Source of the DNA: Pseudisothecium myosuroides
Lineage: Eukaryota > Streptophyta > Bryopsida > Hypnales > Lembophyllaceae
Assembly: GCA_951799445.1 (NCBI GenBank)
Contig: OX637297.1
Span: forward strand, 16,554,001 to 16,618,000
Reading direction: 5' to 3'
Length of the DNA: 64,000 nt
Shown here in pieces: positions 22,458 to 35,358 of this stretch (within the stretch, counting starts at the first letter, position 1; each line of letters opens with the position of its first letter). The notes below the pieces were generated by a model that made no database searches, was not told where the DNA came from, and was given only the letters and a program-made list of their open reading frames with translations. The position numbers and the translations under genes were made by a program.

Positions 22458-22925
22458 CCTCTACTGATCATGAATTTAGAACTTAACTCATGATCAAGTA
22501 GTAGACTACAATGCATTTGTTGTTGAGACCACATTTTAAACTTAGCTTGCAATTGCAAACTAAAATCAAAGTACTTTACAATTAATCCGTCTGAATATCA
22601 ACATCATTGAATTTTTCAATCTTTGAAACAAAATACAATAGTAGAACAAATTAGGCTTTTCATACCTCAATAACAAATACAACAAAAGGTATAAGAAGCC
22701 CAATTTAGATTACAACATGGTACTTCTTTTTGTGTATTTGACAAACAAGGTGCATGAATTGACATTGTACATCAAATAAGTAATTTTGTATTCATGATGT
22801 ACCAAATGCAATGGCACATGCTACTTGCAATTTAAATCATTATTGCAAAACCTACATATTAAAAGAAGTTGCAAAATGTATTATACATATACAATGCCAT
22901 ATTTGAACATGATAAGGTTTAAATA
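22458..22925. other. AT-rich intergenic region
   Basis: No gene, RNA or transposon end recognised. Confidence 0.3.
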
Positions 22926-23153
22926 TTAACCCTGTAAGGACGCAGGGGGTGACCCTGGAAATCATGCATTGTATAACCGTGAGTCATTGGAATAAAAAAA
23001 TCCAAAAGTACTCATTGGAAGTCAAGCTACTGTAGATGTTCTCCACTTTCCACAAAAAACTCCAAGGATGAATAGTTGTAGTTCTATCCTACATTGGAAA
23101 ATCCCTTGTCATTCATTGGACACTTATGGTCTACGGCGTCCTTACTAGGTTAA
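22926..23153. mobile_element. 220-bp non-autonomous element with TTAA duplication
   Basis: TTAA flanks both ends (22926-22929 and 23150-23153). The termini are inverted: CCCTGTAAGGACGC on the left and, reversed, CCTAGTAAGGACGC on the right. TTAA duplications are typical of piggyBac and Kolobok transposons. No coding sequence. Confidence 0.6.
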
Positions 23154-23690
23154 AAATGAACTCCAAATGAAAGATGTTAATTGTTGAATTTTCAATCCAA
23201 CAATGTATGTCATGCCATGTTTTAGTATATATTTCATAATCTAAAGAGTAGAATATAAGACCGTACAATATCAAGGGTTAAACCAACTTGATTTAGCAAA
23301 TAAAGCAGATGCAGCCCATATAGCAACTCTCTTAGTGTTGAAATTACGTCAATGTCTTCTAGCGTAGAAACAAACCGTTAGGCCTTAAACGTCGAAAGCA
23401 TGCTGATTGCAAGATGAGGAATCTCTTACGAAAGGTTTCACCCGTCCCAGAAAGAACTCTATGTCCACACTTCAAAACCAACGATTTGGCCTGCATCTAC
23501 TACTAAACATTATCGCCATCCGTGATTTTTGGCACCACATAGGCACATACCGTCCTCAACTATAATCAATAACAAGCAGCTCTCAGATACATATTTTCCT
23601 ACAAAAATGATTTATGCATCAACAGCCTACGCTTCTGAGGCCGACCCGTTCCAAGATCACACCACGAGGTCTCTTTACTACCAAGACTAA
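23154..23690. other. Intergenic and 3' flank of PP2C gene
   Basis: Mostly AT-rich. The part nearest 23690 is probably the 3' untranslated region of the minus-strand PP2C gene. No feature can be fixed exactly. Confidence 0.3.
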
Positions 23691-23713
23691 AGACTGAAGT
23701 ACATATCCCTGTG

Positions 23714-26700
23714 TTAGAGCTTTGGCAGAGTATCCGAGAGAACTGGCTTGATAGTTGTAACGTAAGATACGATTACAGTGATATCATCCATCTTGCCTCC
23801 ATAGAATCTGAAGCCAGCTTCTTGAGCAGCTGTAGAGAAAGGAGTCTGCCTGTTGCAATCCTTAGCTCTCTCTCTTGCAAGAGCAGCAATTTTTTGCGCT
23901 GTGACTTGAGGATCTAACCCAGCCCGCGTGGAATGCATAACAATCCTCATCAACTCATTATCATACAAATTGTCAAACAAGCCATCTGTACCAGCCACGA
24001 GTACATCTCCAGCAGCCACTTGGAGAGAAAATACCTGCACAAGAATGCAAGCCCATGTTGAAGCCCAGAACAACGGTTCAATTCATGATTACAATCACAG
24101 AGCCGCAAAATCCGCAGGTAAAACATCACCCTATTACAAGACGCCTTACATACTGGTACATCAAGCACAAAAACAGATCCACAAGAGCACCAAGAAGTGG
24201 TTTTTAATCTTAAAACCGCAAGCATGTCCACATACGTCAATAAGTTTAGACAATTGATTGTCACGTTGCTACATAAAGCTTCCACTGATTCAGCTCAAAA
24301 TATTCCAATTCCAATGCCATAATTAGCAATGGCAATGAGAACTATAGTACTCTCCTAGATTGTTCTAATTATAGATGCCAATATTCAATTACACAAGTTG
24401 ATTTCTTCAAGTTTTCAACTTTGTGGCAAAAGCAACATGGTGTTGGTGCTGTTAGCCACGCTCACGAGCCATTCATACTTATTGACCCTCCCTGAACATA
24501 AGCATAAGCTATTATCAAGGAAAGAATAACTGAACAAGGGTACCTCAGCAGAACTAGGAGGGTCGCTGCCACCACTTTCCAATTGAAAAGGAATATTGAA
24601 TTGGTGCTGTTGAACTGGAGACTTGAAGACAATTCGACCGTTCCTCATCAACATAAAGCCACTGTCTCCAAGATTTGCAGCTTGAAGCCCCTGCAATCAC
24701 GATGGACCGTAATCGATAATTGGAGGAATCTAAATTGGATCGACTAGAGATAATATATGCTTTGGTCACTACTGTGAACTTCAAATAATATGCTCACTTT
24801 TGGATTAAGACGATATCCCATTCATCAAGCATTGACGAGCATCCCTCATTCACAGTTCCAACACAACTTCAAAAGAAGCAACTGCGTATCCACTCTATCA
24901 ACAAACAGACGGAATATCCTCACAAAACTCGCAAGAACCTGAAATAGTCAACAAGAGCAAAATAAATTATCTAAGCAATTTACCTACTCCAGAGTAAGCA
25001 AGCTGAATCGTGACATCTATATGCTTCACAACAAGCCTGGCCACCAAAATACTCTATCAGATGAGTCCTTACATAATCAGAGAGGGCAAGAATACACGCC
25101 GTGGATGAACCACGGCACTTTGTCCTTGCATGAGCCCGAATCATAACACGAGCTGGATTGATGTATCCATGCGGTTCCTGGCCAACCGCCTGCTCAGACT
25201 GAAACATGAGCTCCCTAGCGTAATCACCAGCATCAACACCCACATCAGCCCAGCCCCCGACACCATCAGCTACTCCCACTACTTGCTCCTCAAAACAGAT
25301 GAAGTAAGCGTCTTCGCCTCCAGTTTTCACTTTATTCGGATGTGGTAAGCAGCACGCACCAGACAGAAGTCTAAGATTCCTGTGTTGTGCTCCCTCGCTG
25401 CAAGAAGACCTCAAAACACATTAGGATTGAGGAATGCATTCAATCGGCATGAATTGCATGTCGCATTTCCGCAATTACTTTCAGGTAAAAGGAGCAAAGT
25501 CAATGCAACCAAGTTTAGTAAATGTGACTTCACCGAAGATTGTGTTTCAAGCACAATTGTAATCACATCCACACCAAGTTTCAAAATACTGAATAAAGGT
25601 CCAAAGTAATCAAACGAACTTAGTACTGAAGATTAAGCTAGCTACCCTAGCATATTACTATGTTTAGAGTGACGCTGGTTACAAAACCGTGGTCATTAAA
25701 CAGGAATGTGATATAATGTTGACAAAGGTTGGAGAGGCAATGCAGCTCTAGTGATCAATGCATTGTTATGCAAGTTAATCAATGTACAAATCCCTCCATC
25801 AGTTCACCGGACATGCAGGGACTTGGAGATATAGCAATCAAACGTTAAAGGTAGGAAAAACAAAAATCGTGGTGCCTCTACCTTGCATTTAACAGTCGCA
25901 TTAATTTTAAGAGGTGTCAAAGGAGGCTACGCTCACATTTCCTGTTATTGGTTTAAAGAGTATTCTTCACCTCCCTAGGAAACGAAAGGGGAGATCTCCC
26001 ATTCGAGAATATCTATGAAACCCCCAAGCTTGTAGAATCGAAGAAGTAGCGAAACCGGATACTAAAACAGAACTATATATATGGACATTATTTACACAAT
26101 GTCAAAACAAGTCGATGTATCAAACAAGTCCTTACTTGTCTACATGCTTTGATAGGTCTTCAGCATAGCGAAGCTCGTGGCATCCACTAAATTCCAAGCC
26201 TGATGACTCTTCTCCTGCAAAACTTCCATGAGAATCCCATACATCCGATACTAAAGATACAGGATCAAACGGATAACGTCCAATAGAGAGACTGGACACA
26301 CTTTGTACATTCAAGCAGCCCTGCATCGAAACAATTTCGAGGATCATGTTCTGCACGTGAATATGGCCATCAACCGCACATTCTTCCACATCAGAATCTT
26401 CATTTGCTTCACATGAGCCATCTATACCCTGAATCACAAATGAACGGCTGTCCACTGACGTAATCGCTTTTGGCTTGTATTTGCAGGCGTCGACATATGC
26501 AACTCCATCTCTGTCCATCTGAGTCTGTCTATTGCACCATCCATGCTTATTCCATATACGCAGCTCAGATTTTTTTTTACCTATGCCTTGATTCGGCACA
26601 ATCTTCCTTTCTTTCTGACTGAGAACTCCCAGAGTTTGACCCGGTAGCACGTACAAACCTGCCTCCGAATGCTTTCCGAGATTGCTGCCTCTCAATTTTG

Positions 26701-27082
26701 TTGCCACTTTGACAGAGGTGTATCTAAAATTCTGAAGGGAAGGACAAATGATCGTGGAGGTGGAAAACACGTGAGAGAGGGCTCCTGTAGACAAAAGAGC
26801 CTGGAGTTGGATTGAAGAGATAGTCGATGGATTGTGATTTGCTGCAAGAATTCGGCTGCTCGAAAATACCTCAGTGAAGGAGGAACCAAAAGAGCGACAT
26901 GACTGTGAGTGACCAACAGCAGCAGTGACAGAGCCAGATACTTCTGGGCTCGTAATTAAAGGACCGGAGGCTTCCTTATAAAAAAAATACTGGAACAGTC
27001 CCCCTGATAAAAATTCTCCCTTGTAAACGGATGTTGATCGAAGACTTGCTTTAAGCATCCACAGTTTGTGCAGTACGGCCAT
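23714..27082 (-). CDS. Protein phosphatase 2C, PPTC7 / plant PP2C55-like (four coding exons)
   Basis: Predicted coding exons: 26136-27082, 25073-25397, 24544-24690 and 23714-24034, giving 579 residues. Every junction has GT/AG (donors GTAAGG, GTAAGG, GTACCC; acceptors TTCTTGCAG, GATTGCAG, TTGTGCAG) and the frames join exactly. The phosphatase domain covers about residues 324-566 with the PP2C metal-binding motifs intact: GGEDAYF (343-348), VADGVGGW (358-365), LGDSG (431-435), GTDGLFDN (488-495) and DDITVIVSYV (556-565). VADGVGGW marks the PPTC7-type branch of Mg/Mn-dependent Ser/Thr phosphatases. The first ~320 residues are poorly conserved. The start MAVLHKLWMLKASLRSTSVY is basic and Ser-rich with no early acids, so an organelle transit peptide is likely. 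An in-frame ATG at 27175 would add 31 hydrophobic residues; I prefer 27082. This is the only gene in the window that looks functional. Confidence 0.9.
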
Positions 27083-30000
27083 CTTTAAACCTAAAAAATG
27101 GGTGCAAATGATCCCCACAGATCTACAAGAGACAATATCCTTCAGAAATAGCAGCCATAAGATACAAATCTGCAAACTCGTCCAAATTACAGAAGACAGA
27201 GGTTGGAACAGAATCTGAATGCACTGAACTTAGCCCGAGCATCAACAAATCTCAATCCCGCCTCCACAAGACCTTTTTAACCCATAGTAAACGAATTACA
27301 ATCAAGCATAAAATTATACCAAGGAAAAAGACTGGGTTTCAAAGCCAAAATCGATACAGAAAGTAAATCTGAAAATAGATTTTCCTAAAACTACACGTCT
27401 TCCTGACATGCGCGTAGTCCTACCGCGAACAACGCTACGAGTGTTGTCAAATATTCAGTCCACGAACGGCGTGTTCCGACCATAACCACATCCAGAAGAA
27501 AACCTAAAACCATCATCCGACCACAACTGTAACCACGCAATCCCTTACATCAACTCGAAATTCGTCACGAAAAGAAGCACGCCTTAGCACAGCACCTCCG
27601 CCCAAGTTCAATAAATCCCATGGTGGGGGTCAACATGGCTCGGTGGATGGATTCATTGAATCCTACAAAGATGGAAAAGGAAAGCTGCAGAGAGCTCGAA
27701 GACAACACAACGTTAAATAGGAGCCAATTTCTTACTCAACCCCTTGGACGATGAAGAAATAATTGCCTCCAAATTTAGGTTGGCGTGAATTAAGAGTTTG
27801 TTTCCTCAAAATTGGTGTTAAGTTTTGAAGAATTTTTTTACGAGACTACACTCTTGTGTTAGGAAGGAGACTCTATGTCATCCAAAGTAAAAAAATATTG
27901 TAGGATGTATTGAATTTATTGTGAAGACTCTAACATCATTCATTGATTTTGTCAACGAAGTTTATTTTAGAGATGTATTAGCTAAAATCAATTATAGAAA
28001 ATTGATTGTTGTCTTTTCTACAATCCTTGAAGATTTGCACAAATAGTTGGGTTTATAACAAAAGTAGATTTTGGCCATGGAAATGCTTTGCTTTAGTTTG
28101 GGGGGTGAATGTGAGTTTGTACACAATAGCAAGGAATTTGTTCATTATAATCAAATTGCAAGAGACATGTTGTCAAACTTCTGCAAGCACCAAGAAGAAG
28201 GTTTTTATTCTAAAATCAATGTAACATTTTCTATTGTGTTTGGTCTAGGCGTGCAATTTTGGAATTTATGATGCTACAAAGTTGCTTCAGATAGCAAAAA
28301 CAATTACTGATTGTTTTGAACAAAGTTGTCGTATGGCATATTGTTTTGAAAACCTAAAATGTTGAATAGGATTACTAGTACACAAGCTTGTGAGCTTGAA
28401 TGCTTGTAAAATTTTTGAATTCAATATGGACTAAGACCTATTATTGTGATTTTTTAATTTACACTTAATATTAGGATCTCAATGAAGAATCTAGGGTTAA
28501 GGATTCTTATCAGTCCTATTTAATTTTGAAAATTAAGAAATAATAGAGTCTATTTATTTGAAAATAATTAAATTGAATAAAAAGTGCCAAATGAGGGTCA
28601 TTGCAAGAAGAGCAACCATTTTTGGAGCGTTTCGCAAAACTAAATTTATTTTAATGCTATAACGTTTGAACCCTAAACCCAATGCCAAAAATTAAAAAAT
28701 GTATTTCTAGAGTTTTTGATTGTAATTGTATCCCTTTTTCAGAAATTTTAAAAAATCATTTTATATTTAAAAGCCATTTTGTTAACTTGTCACACTTTTG
28801 GCTTTAGGAGTTTTTTAATTTTATTGAGCAGTTTAATTTAATGATTTTTAGCTAAAATTCCTATGATATATTTCTATAGTAGGTAGACATGTTCCTACCA
28901 AAGGACATCTAAAAATACATTATTTTATGTCCTTGAGATTCATGCAAATAGGCCTCCTTTATGTGTGCACTTCTAGTCATTAGAGATGGTTTTGACCTAA
29001 TTTTTTTTGGTCAAATCTCATCACCAAGAAGTCCTTCCAGATGGCTAATTTCTAGTTTCTTTGAAAATTGTTTTTCCTAATTCTACAATTTAAAACGTCC
29101 AAGGGTGTATTTTTTGGGACGAGATTCTATGTCCAAAAATGTGTCCCATCATATAACAGTTGCCATGTAAATAAAGATTATAACACGCAACAGAGGAAGT
29201 AGCATAAACTCACATCAAACATTTAAAAGAAATATGAATGCATAACAAAAGCACTTTCAAGTATTCCCTCTTAATTGACAATGTTACCATGACAGAAAAA
29301 TAGAACCATACAATATTTGTAGTTGAATCCAAATGTTATGATGAAGTAAGTATATAATAACCTTTTTCATCTAAGTTAAGGTAATGGCTAACTGAGGTGT
29401 ATTTAAAAGTGAGTTCCAAATTTCATGACAAGAGATTGTAGTCCAAGTGCAATAGTAAGCCCCATCCTTAATTGCCTTCAACAAATTTTTGATGTTGAAT
29501 TACTATGTCACTTTTCAATCCAACATCTTACCTTTTGTACCATGCATCTAGCACCTAGCAATGTGGTTTTTTTCTAGCGATTTGGTGCAAAATTGCACCA
29601 AATTTTATGGCTTGGCACCACCACGCCTGTAAGAAAAAAAATGGTACTAGAAAGGTAGAAAATTGCCAAAATACTTCAAATTAAAAAGAAATCTTGGATG
29701 AAAACTGAATTATGGATATGTGCTATGTGCTAATATGATATTTTCTATCCAATATATGGATGAATGTTGAAATTTGGAGCACTACTATAACATTCTATAT
29801 TGCCACTTTGGCACTTCATTAAAAATGAAAAAAAAACACTAGCACCTAGACAGTCAATTCAGAAGGCAATGTTGTCATTACAAACATAAGTGGTGTGACT
29901 TCTTATCTATCTTTAGTGCCTATCCAAAATTGTAGTATAACTTTAAAACCATTGACAACAAGAACAAATCCAATTTCCTGGAGGTAAATATCAATCCACT

Positions 30001-30540
30001 TGCTAAAATGCTTGCATACATTCAAACCTAGTTTGAAGAATTCTATAATAGAGATATTATTTTAATCTATAGACTTGTTAAAATGCTTTACCATTACCAA
30101 GGTGAGTACAAGCAACCTAACATAGTCTAAAGACCACTGGTACTAAAGTCCATGATAAGAAAGGTTGTAGTTGACAGAGGTGATAATGTGTTCAAATTAA
30201 ATTTGAACCAATCACACCTTTAATAAGTGGGTATTAATTAATACATGCCAATACACAAATATTGGTTGAACAATTCAAAATGCATTTTGTGTACTTTGGA
30301 ATGCCCAATCTTGGTGCACTTATTCCATTAAAAAAACTCTTTGATCTAGCCTTAGAACTATGTGCCTAGTTTTGTCTGGCTATATACAAAACAACAATCA
30401 TTTTTTGTAAAAGGAAACTTGCTACCTGATGGCTACCTCTATCTTACTCTATGGCAACAAGACGTGTGGGCCCTTGAGAATCACCTACAAAATCATATAC
30501 TGAAAAAGGTTGGATTTATCATAAAGATTAAATTTTTTCA
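27083..30540. other. PP2C 5' flank and AT-rich intergenic region
   Basis: 27083-27780 is less AT-rich and should contain the promoter and 5' untranslated region of the PP2C gene. I could not fix a TATA box or a 5'-UTR intron. 27780-30540 is AT-rich and gene-free to my eye. A perfect hairpin, ATTTGGTGCAAAATTGCACC..., lies near 29580 and may be a MITE remnant. Confidence 0.35.
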
Positions 30541-31456
30541 TTAACCCCTAAATGACCAAGGCCTTTTTTCTGCCCCAAAACACTCAAAACTGCCATTTCT
30601 AGAGCAAAGAGTAAAAAAAATTGAAAATTGTTTTTCCCCCATCTAACCATATGATCTTACACCTAACTAGTATAAGAATGTGTGGAAAAAATTTCAGAAA
30701 TTTTGACCGCCCAAATTGCAAGATATCTGTGTTTAGAGTGAAAAAAACAAGTTTTTCAGCACATTGTGGGACTGTGAACCTTCTTAACTTTAATTTTTTG
30801 CACTACAAAGTTTTGAGCTTTAAATCTTTATGGTGGAGAATTGAGCTGAGAGTCTAGGGGGAAAAAAATTTATAAGAACTTAATTTTTATTCTTTAAAAA
30901 ATTGTTAAATAGAAGTAGGTACAAGATAGAAGGAAAGCTTAAATTATTAATATCTTTTAGATAGAATTAAAATGCACTAAATCCAATGGTGAGATTGTTC
31001 TAGAAAGTAAACTAAATGGTGTGAAATTTATTTTTTTGAAAAATTGTAAAAATTGATTCAGAAATGATTCCTACAAGTTATTTTTTCAAGAAGATGCTCT
31101 AATTGCCCAAAAAACAAGATTGTCCATAACTTTTTCATAACAAACCCCCAAATGATATGAATCAAAGCTTTCCATATAGAAAAAAATGTAATCTATGAGA
31201 AAAAAACAAATTTTAATTTTAATTTTTTAATTTTTTTTAAACTACCCTTTCTCCCCTATTTTGAGCTTATTTGGGCATAACTTTTGTTCTCGCTTTTGTT
31301 CCTAGGCACCAGTTGAAAAAAATTATATTCCCACAAAGCTAATCAATTTTTCTATCTTCATAATGTCAAAAAAAATCAAGACAAAGGTTTAGTGTGTAGA
31401 TACCTATCTTAAATCCCATTTGTCCCTCAAAGGGACAATGGTCCTTTAGGGGTTAA
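30541..31456. mobile_element. 908-bp non-autonomous transposon with TTAA duplication
   Basis: The element is 30545-31452. The left end CCCCTAAATGACCAAGG and the right end, reversed as CCCCTAAAGGACCATTG, are inverted repeats bounded by TTAA at 30541-30544 and 31453-31456. A related copy begins at 44583 (TTAACCCCTAAAG). It shares the internal ACACTCAAAACTGCCATTT-like segment and, more weakly, the next few hundred bases. No coding capacity was seen. The TTAA duplication suggests mobilisation by a piggyBac- or Kolobok-type transposase. Confidence 0.7.
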
Positions 31457-33430
31457 TAGTCTTTTTTCTTTAAAACATTGAAAATAACTATGTAGATGCA
31501 ACAATGTAGATTATCTTTAGACTATTTGTAATGTGATTAATGTCTAGATCTTTTGGGGGCAAGGGAGAATCTCTACAATATTTTTTGTAGGTAGCTAGAG
31601 GTAAAACTCAAATTCAAAAAATATCATTTAGATGGATGAATCATAGATTAAGATGAAGGAGCTCTAATTGGTCAATATCCACTACAAGGTTAGTCGTGGA
31701 ATAAGCATCTTCCTCTATAATATAGTCAACAACATTGCTACAAGGGAATTTCCAACAACATGCATTGCAAATGTGTTCAAGCAAATTTTAAAAGAGAATG
31801 GGATGAAATTTTGTCTTTTCCTCCAATAGGAGATTTTGAAAGTCTTCTACTGGATACAAATTGACCTTCTTAGGATTTCAAGGTTATACTGTTAGTTTCT
31901 ATTAGATCTTATTAAGAATTGAAAGACAACTGTAGATTCTATCAAAATATGATTTTTGAATGCCAATTCAATTAACAAAAATAATACAATATATGGAAGA
32001 GCTTTAACCAATGAGAATAATTGTAGAATATAGTGCATAGGAGAACTTCTAAATTCAAAAGTACTTTTAAATCAATGTAAAAAAAGGCAATTTAACCATT
32101 AAAATATTTATAATTTGTACCTTGGAGACCTTTCAATTACAAGTAATTTCATCCTATAAATAGAAAAAACTTCAACTACATAATTGTATTTGAATTCATG
32201 TACGTAAGAATATTTTTTCATTAGAATATTTTTTGTCCTACACATCAAAAAACTTTCAAATATCAAAATATTTATATTCCATGCACTTGCTGATGTCTGA
32301 CACAAGTTTAGACTAGTGTTGATAATGGATGCACATACATTAGTGAATGTCTTTTGACCCATTGAGGAACACCAAACAATTCAACATTGTCAATTCCTAA
32401 ACAACCAAAAGGTATATGTTCATAAATGCAATCAATCTTCTATTCTTCTCTAATGACATGACAAATGGGCTTCACATATACTGATTTACAATTTAACATG
32501 TGGAAGATGTCCAATCAAATCTGTATAAACATGACAGATTTTGGATAAATGCAAATGCACAAAATATTATAGGAAGTGCAATTAGAGAGGGTTGAGTGTC
32601 AGCATGTGACAAAATCACTAAGAAGTTCAAATTTCCACAAAAATTAGGCATTCCAAGTTACTAGGCAATATGACACAGAGAAAGAGAATTGATCATAAGA
32701 AATTTAAGTAAGCTTAATAGAACCTTGCAATGTTACTATCCACATTCATACCAAGGTAACAAGGTAATGACGTCAGTACCTATCTACAACTCATGCATGC
32801 TCATGTGGTCACAAGCCATAGTTATTCAATACAAAGTCACCTTGAAGGGAGGGTTCAACACGAAGTAAGTTACACAGAGTGCTTATTAAAGCTCTAAGCA
32901 AAAAGAAGAATTTCAATAGGTAGCTCAAGTATATTTAAACAACATAGTCATATACATGCGTCAAGAGCCATCATCCTAAACAGTAAAAAAAAATTTTGAT
33001 CTCCGCAGATTTGGCAATTACACGAGAAGATCTCTCTATAGCATCATAGGAATCTTCCAAACTTCAACTCGTTCATGTGTTGAAGTGATGCAAACAGTAT
33101 CCTCTACCTTATTACAAATCTTGATAGTCTTGGCTATAGCAAGAAGGCGAGTAGGATCAGTCTTCAACAAATTATAAAGATAAGGAATATGAAAGAATGT
33201 GGACAAATAGAATGCAAAGTGAAATGAAAGGGAATGAAGTTTATTTGATGGCCGATGACAACAAAGAGGCTAGCGTGGTAGAAGCTCCGACCTCCAGGTC
33301 TATTGTATTCAGAGCGTTGCGGACCATTTGCACCCTCTAACCCCATAGTCCCAAAATCAACAAAATTCCAAACACTCAATTAATTCAAAATTGGCTAAAA
33401 AAATAAATCAAATGAACCAATGAAGTAGTC
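31457..33430. other. AT-rich intergenic region
   Basis: No gene, RNA or clear transposon boundary recognised. Several short open stretches are not supported by any domain or composition. Confidence 0.3.
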
Positions 33431-33785
33431 CAGAAGCCAGCGCTGGAATAGTCAATTAAAAACCCTCCCACACAAAATATAAACACCACGTCCACTTATC
33501 GCACGGACCCAGGGCCCGCTCTTTCCCGCACGTCCGCTCTGGGCACCTGGTCTATGAACGGCCCTACCACCGTGTCTACCGTGATACGGTCCGACCAAGG
33601 GTGACCGGGTTAAGCCGCGCCGCGTCTCTCGCGAGGACCTTCTTCATCATCTTGCGTATAGAGTTCCTCGTCGAGTTTCCTTCTACTCTCTCTCGTCGCC
33701 GATCTGAAGGCTTAGGTTTGTTTTGTTTGTTCTCTCTGCGTCGTCCGAATTCTCCCCATCTTTCCTGAACGTTTTGAGTTTGTTT
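33431..33785 (+). promoter_or_regulatory. GC/CpG-rich promoter-like segment
   Basis: An abrupt change from AT-rich surroundings to GC- and CpG-rich sequence with a TATA-like AAAATATAAACACC near 33474. It is followed by a pyrimidine-rich stretch (TTCCTTCTACTCTCTCTCG) typical of plant 5' untranslated regions. No intact coding region follows. It may be the 5' end of a degraded host gene, perhaps the one that left the kinase exons at 34.8-35.4 kb, but that link is only positional. Confidence 0.3.
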
Positions 33786-34180
33786 CAACCATTTTCAATG
33801 CATTGTCGGCGCAATGACTTCAAACCCTTGGGGTGAGGAATTGTGTGTTAGGTTGGGATTTCTTGGCATTGGTATGTGCGTACGTGTTGAGATTTCTTGG
33901 TATGCGTGCTTAAGAAATCGAAAAACGACGTAGAGAGATTCTTGTTTTGTGTTTGAAGTACTCTAGGGTGGCGTGTGGAAGTGGCGTTTTGAACCTTTTT
34001 TTATCATTCTTAATGCAGTGTCGACGTAGCTTGAAACCCTCAGTGAAAGGAATTGCGTGTTAGGGTTGGTATGTGCGTAGCTGTTCAGGTTGATATGCAT
34101 ACTTCGGAATACGAGAAAAGTAGAGAGATTCTTGTTTCGCGTTTTTTAGGTAACTTAGGGTGGCATGTGGAAGTGGCCTT
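33786..34180 (+). repeat. Diverged tandem duplication (~210 bp, two copies)
   Basis: 33786-33998 and 34000-34180 align in order. Both have a TCAATGCATTGTCGGCG / TTAATGCAGTGTCGACG start, then CAAACCC-type, GGAATTG(T/C)GTGTTAGG, GGTATGTGCGTA and GTAGAGAGATTCTTGTTT. Both end with TAGGGTGGC(G/A)TGTGGAAGTGGC. The copies differ by many substitutions and small indels. No coding function recognised. Confidence 0.6.
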
Positions 34181-34844
34181 GAGGTTGTTTGGAGATGCCA
34201 TTCATAATTTGTTGTCGAAATATTTGTTTTTGAGGGAACTATTGTAGAATATATTTTGGGGCAAAAGTTTTTAAGGTGTCCTGTAGCTTATATGTAGTGA
34301 CCTCTAGCCACAAGACTGCAAACACAAGTTGGCCAAACCCTAAACCAGTAGGGTAAACCCTGAACCCTGCCCTTCTGAGCAAGATGTGTACAGGTCTCTG
34401 AGTATTGGCTTTTGCAAGGGACGCTGGTTTGTTATAAAGGATGTTGATGCTTCTGCTGCTGTTGCGAGGTACCCCCAGTCCAGCGCTTGTTCCCAGCCAG
34501 GATATCTTCTATCGTTGCAAATGTTGTATTGAGCTTGCTCATACTATTAACTCAATGCTCAACATGTCTACAACGCACTTTTGAACTTCGTCACTTACAT
34601 AATGATTTGGACGATCACTAAATTCTGAAATGATATTTTGTAGATCTTCTTTACCCAATGAAGTCTCGATTTTGCTCTCATCTTATCATCTTGAACAATT
34701 TTTCAAGATGAAAAAAAAGGCCATAGTGGTTCTGCTTGCCTAGCGAAGGGTGATAGTAGTTCTGACATTCATGCTATCAACCTAGCCAAATAACCTCTTG
34801 CTGGTGGCCATATTTGACTCGTTGTCTTGGATCTACTATTTTAG
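34181..34844. other. Intron-like sequence upstream of kinase exon
   Basis: No kinase N-lobe exon could be found here. The end (TACTATTTTAG at 34844) works as an acceptor for the kinase exon. A short CCCTAAACC-type telomere-like run lies near 34340. Confidence 0.3.
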
Positions 34845-35358
34845 GTGCTAGCATTGGAGTATCTGCATTCCTTACGAGTTGTACACCGAGATCTTAAGCC
34901 AAATAAAATTTTGATCACCCACGATGGTCACATCAAGGTACGCTACTAAGATACGTACTATTATAATCAGCTGTATTCCTTCACTTCTCATTCCTACAAC
35001 GTAGTCAAGTTATTGAAATATCAATTCTATCTAAGCACACTGACTTGCCAAGTCACTGCTTGTCTGTTCTAAGTTTGGGTTGCTATCTCTGTCTCTAGAG
35101 TAGGATAAGAAGTAGCCTCAGGAATACACTTTCTTCATTATGTACTTTTTATTGATTCTATGACTCTCTTGTGCATGTTCTCACAACGCAATTACTGCAA
35201 ATATTGTGCAGCTTACAGATTTTGGTCTTTCAAGAGTAGGCCTTATCAACAGCACGGACAATCTATCAGGCCCTGCCGCAACTACGACTATGCTTATGGA
35301 GGAGTCTGAGAAAAATCAGTGCCTTGCTCCTAAGCACATCCATCAGATCACGCAATGA
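34845..35358 (+). pseudogene. IRE-type AGC protein kinase, two-exon fragment
   Basis: The first exon (34845-34937, 31 codons) reads [20 protein letters not shown] then [10 protein letters not shown], and ends at a GTACGC donor. The second (35212-35358) begins after TATTGTGCAG and reads [20 protein letters not shown], ending at TGA after 48 codons. [24 protein letters not shown] is characteristic of the plant IRE/IREH AGC kinases. The HRD and DFG motifs are present, but the usual DLKPDN is DLKPNK, so the metal-binding Asn is lost. The frame stops before the expected activation-loop GTPDYLAPE. N-lobe and C-lobe exons are absent. Retained introns show it arose by DNA duplication, not retroposition. 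Confidence 0.7.
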
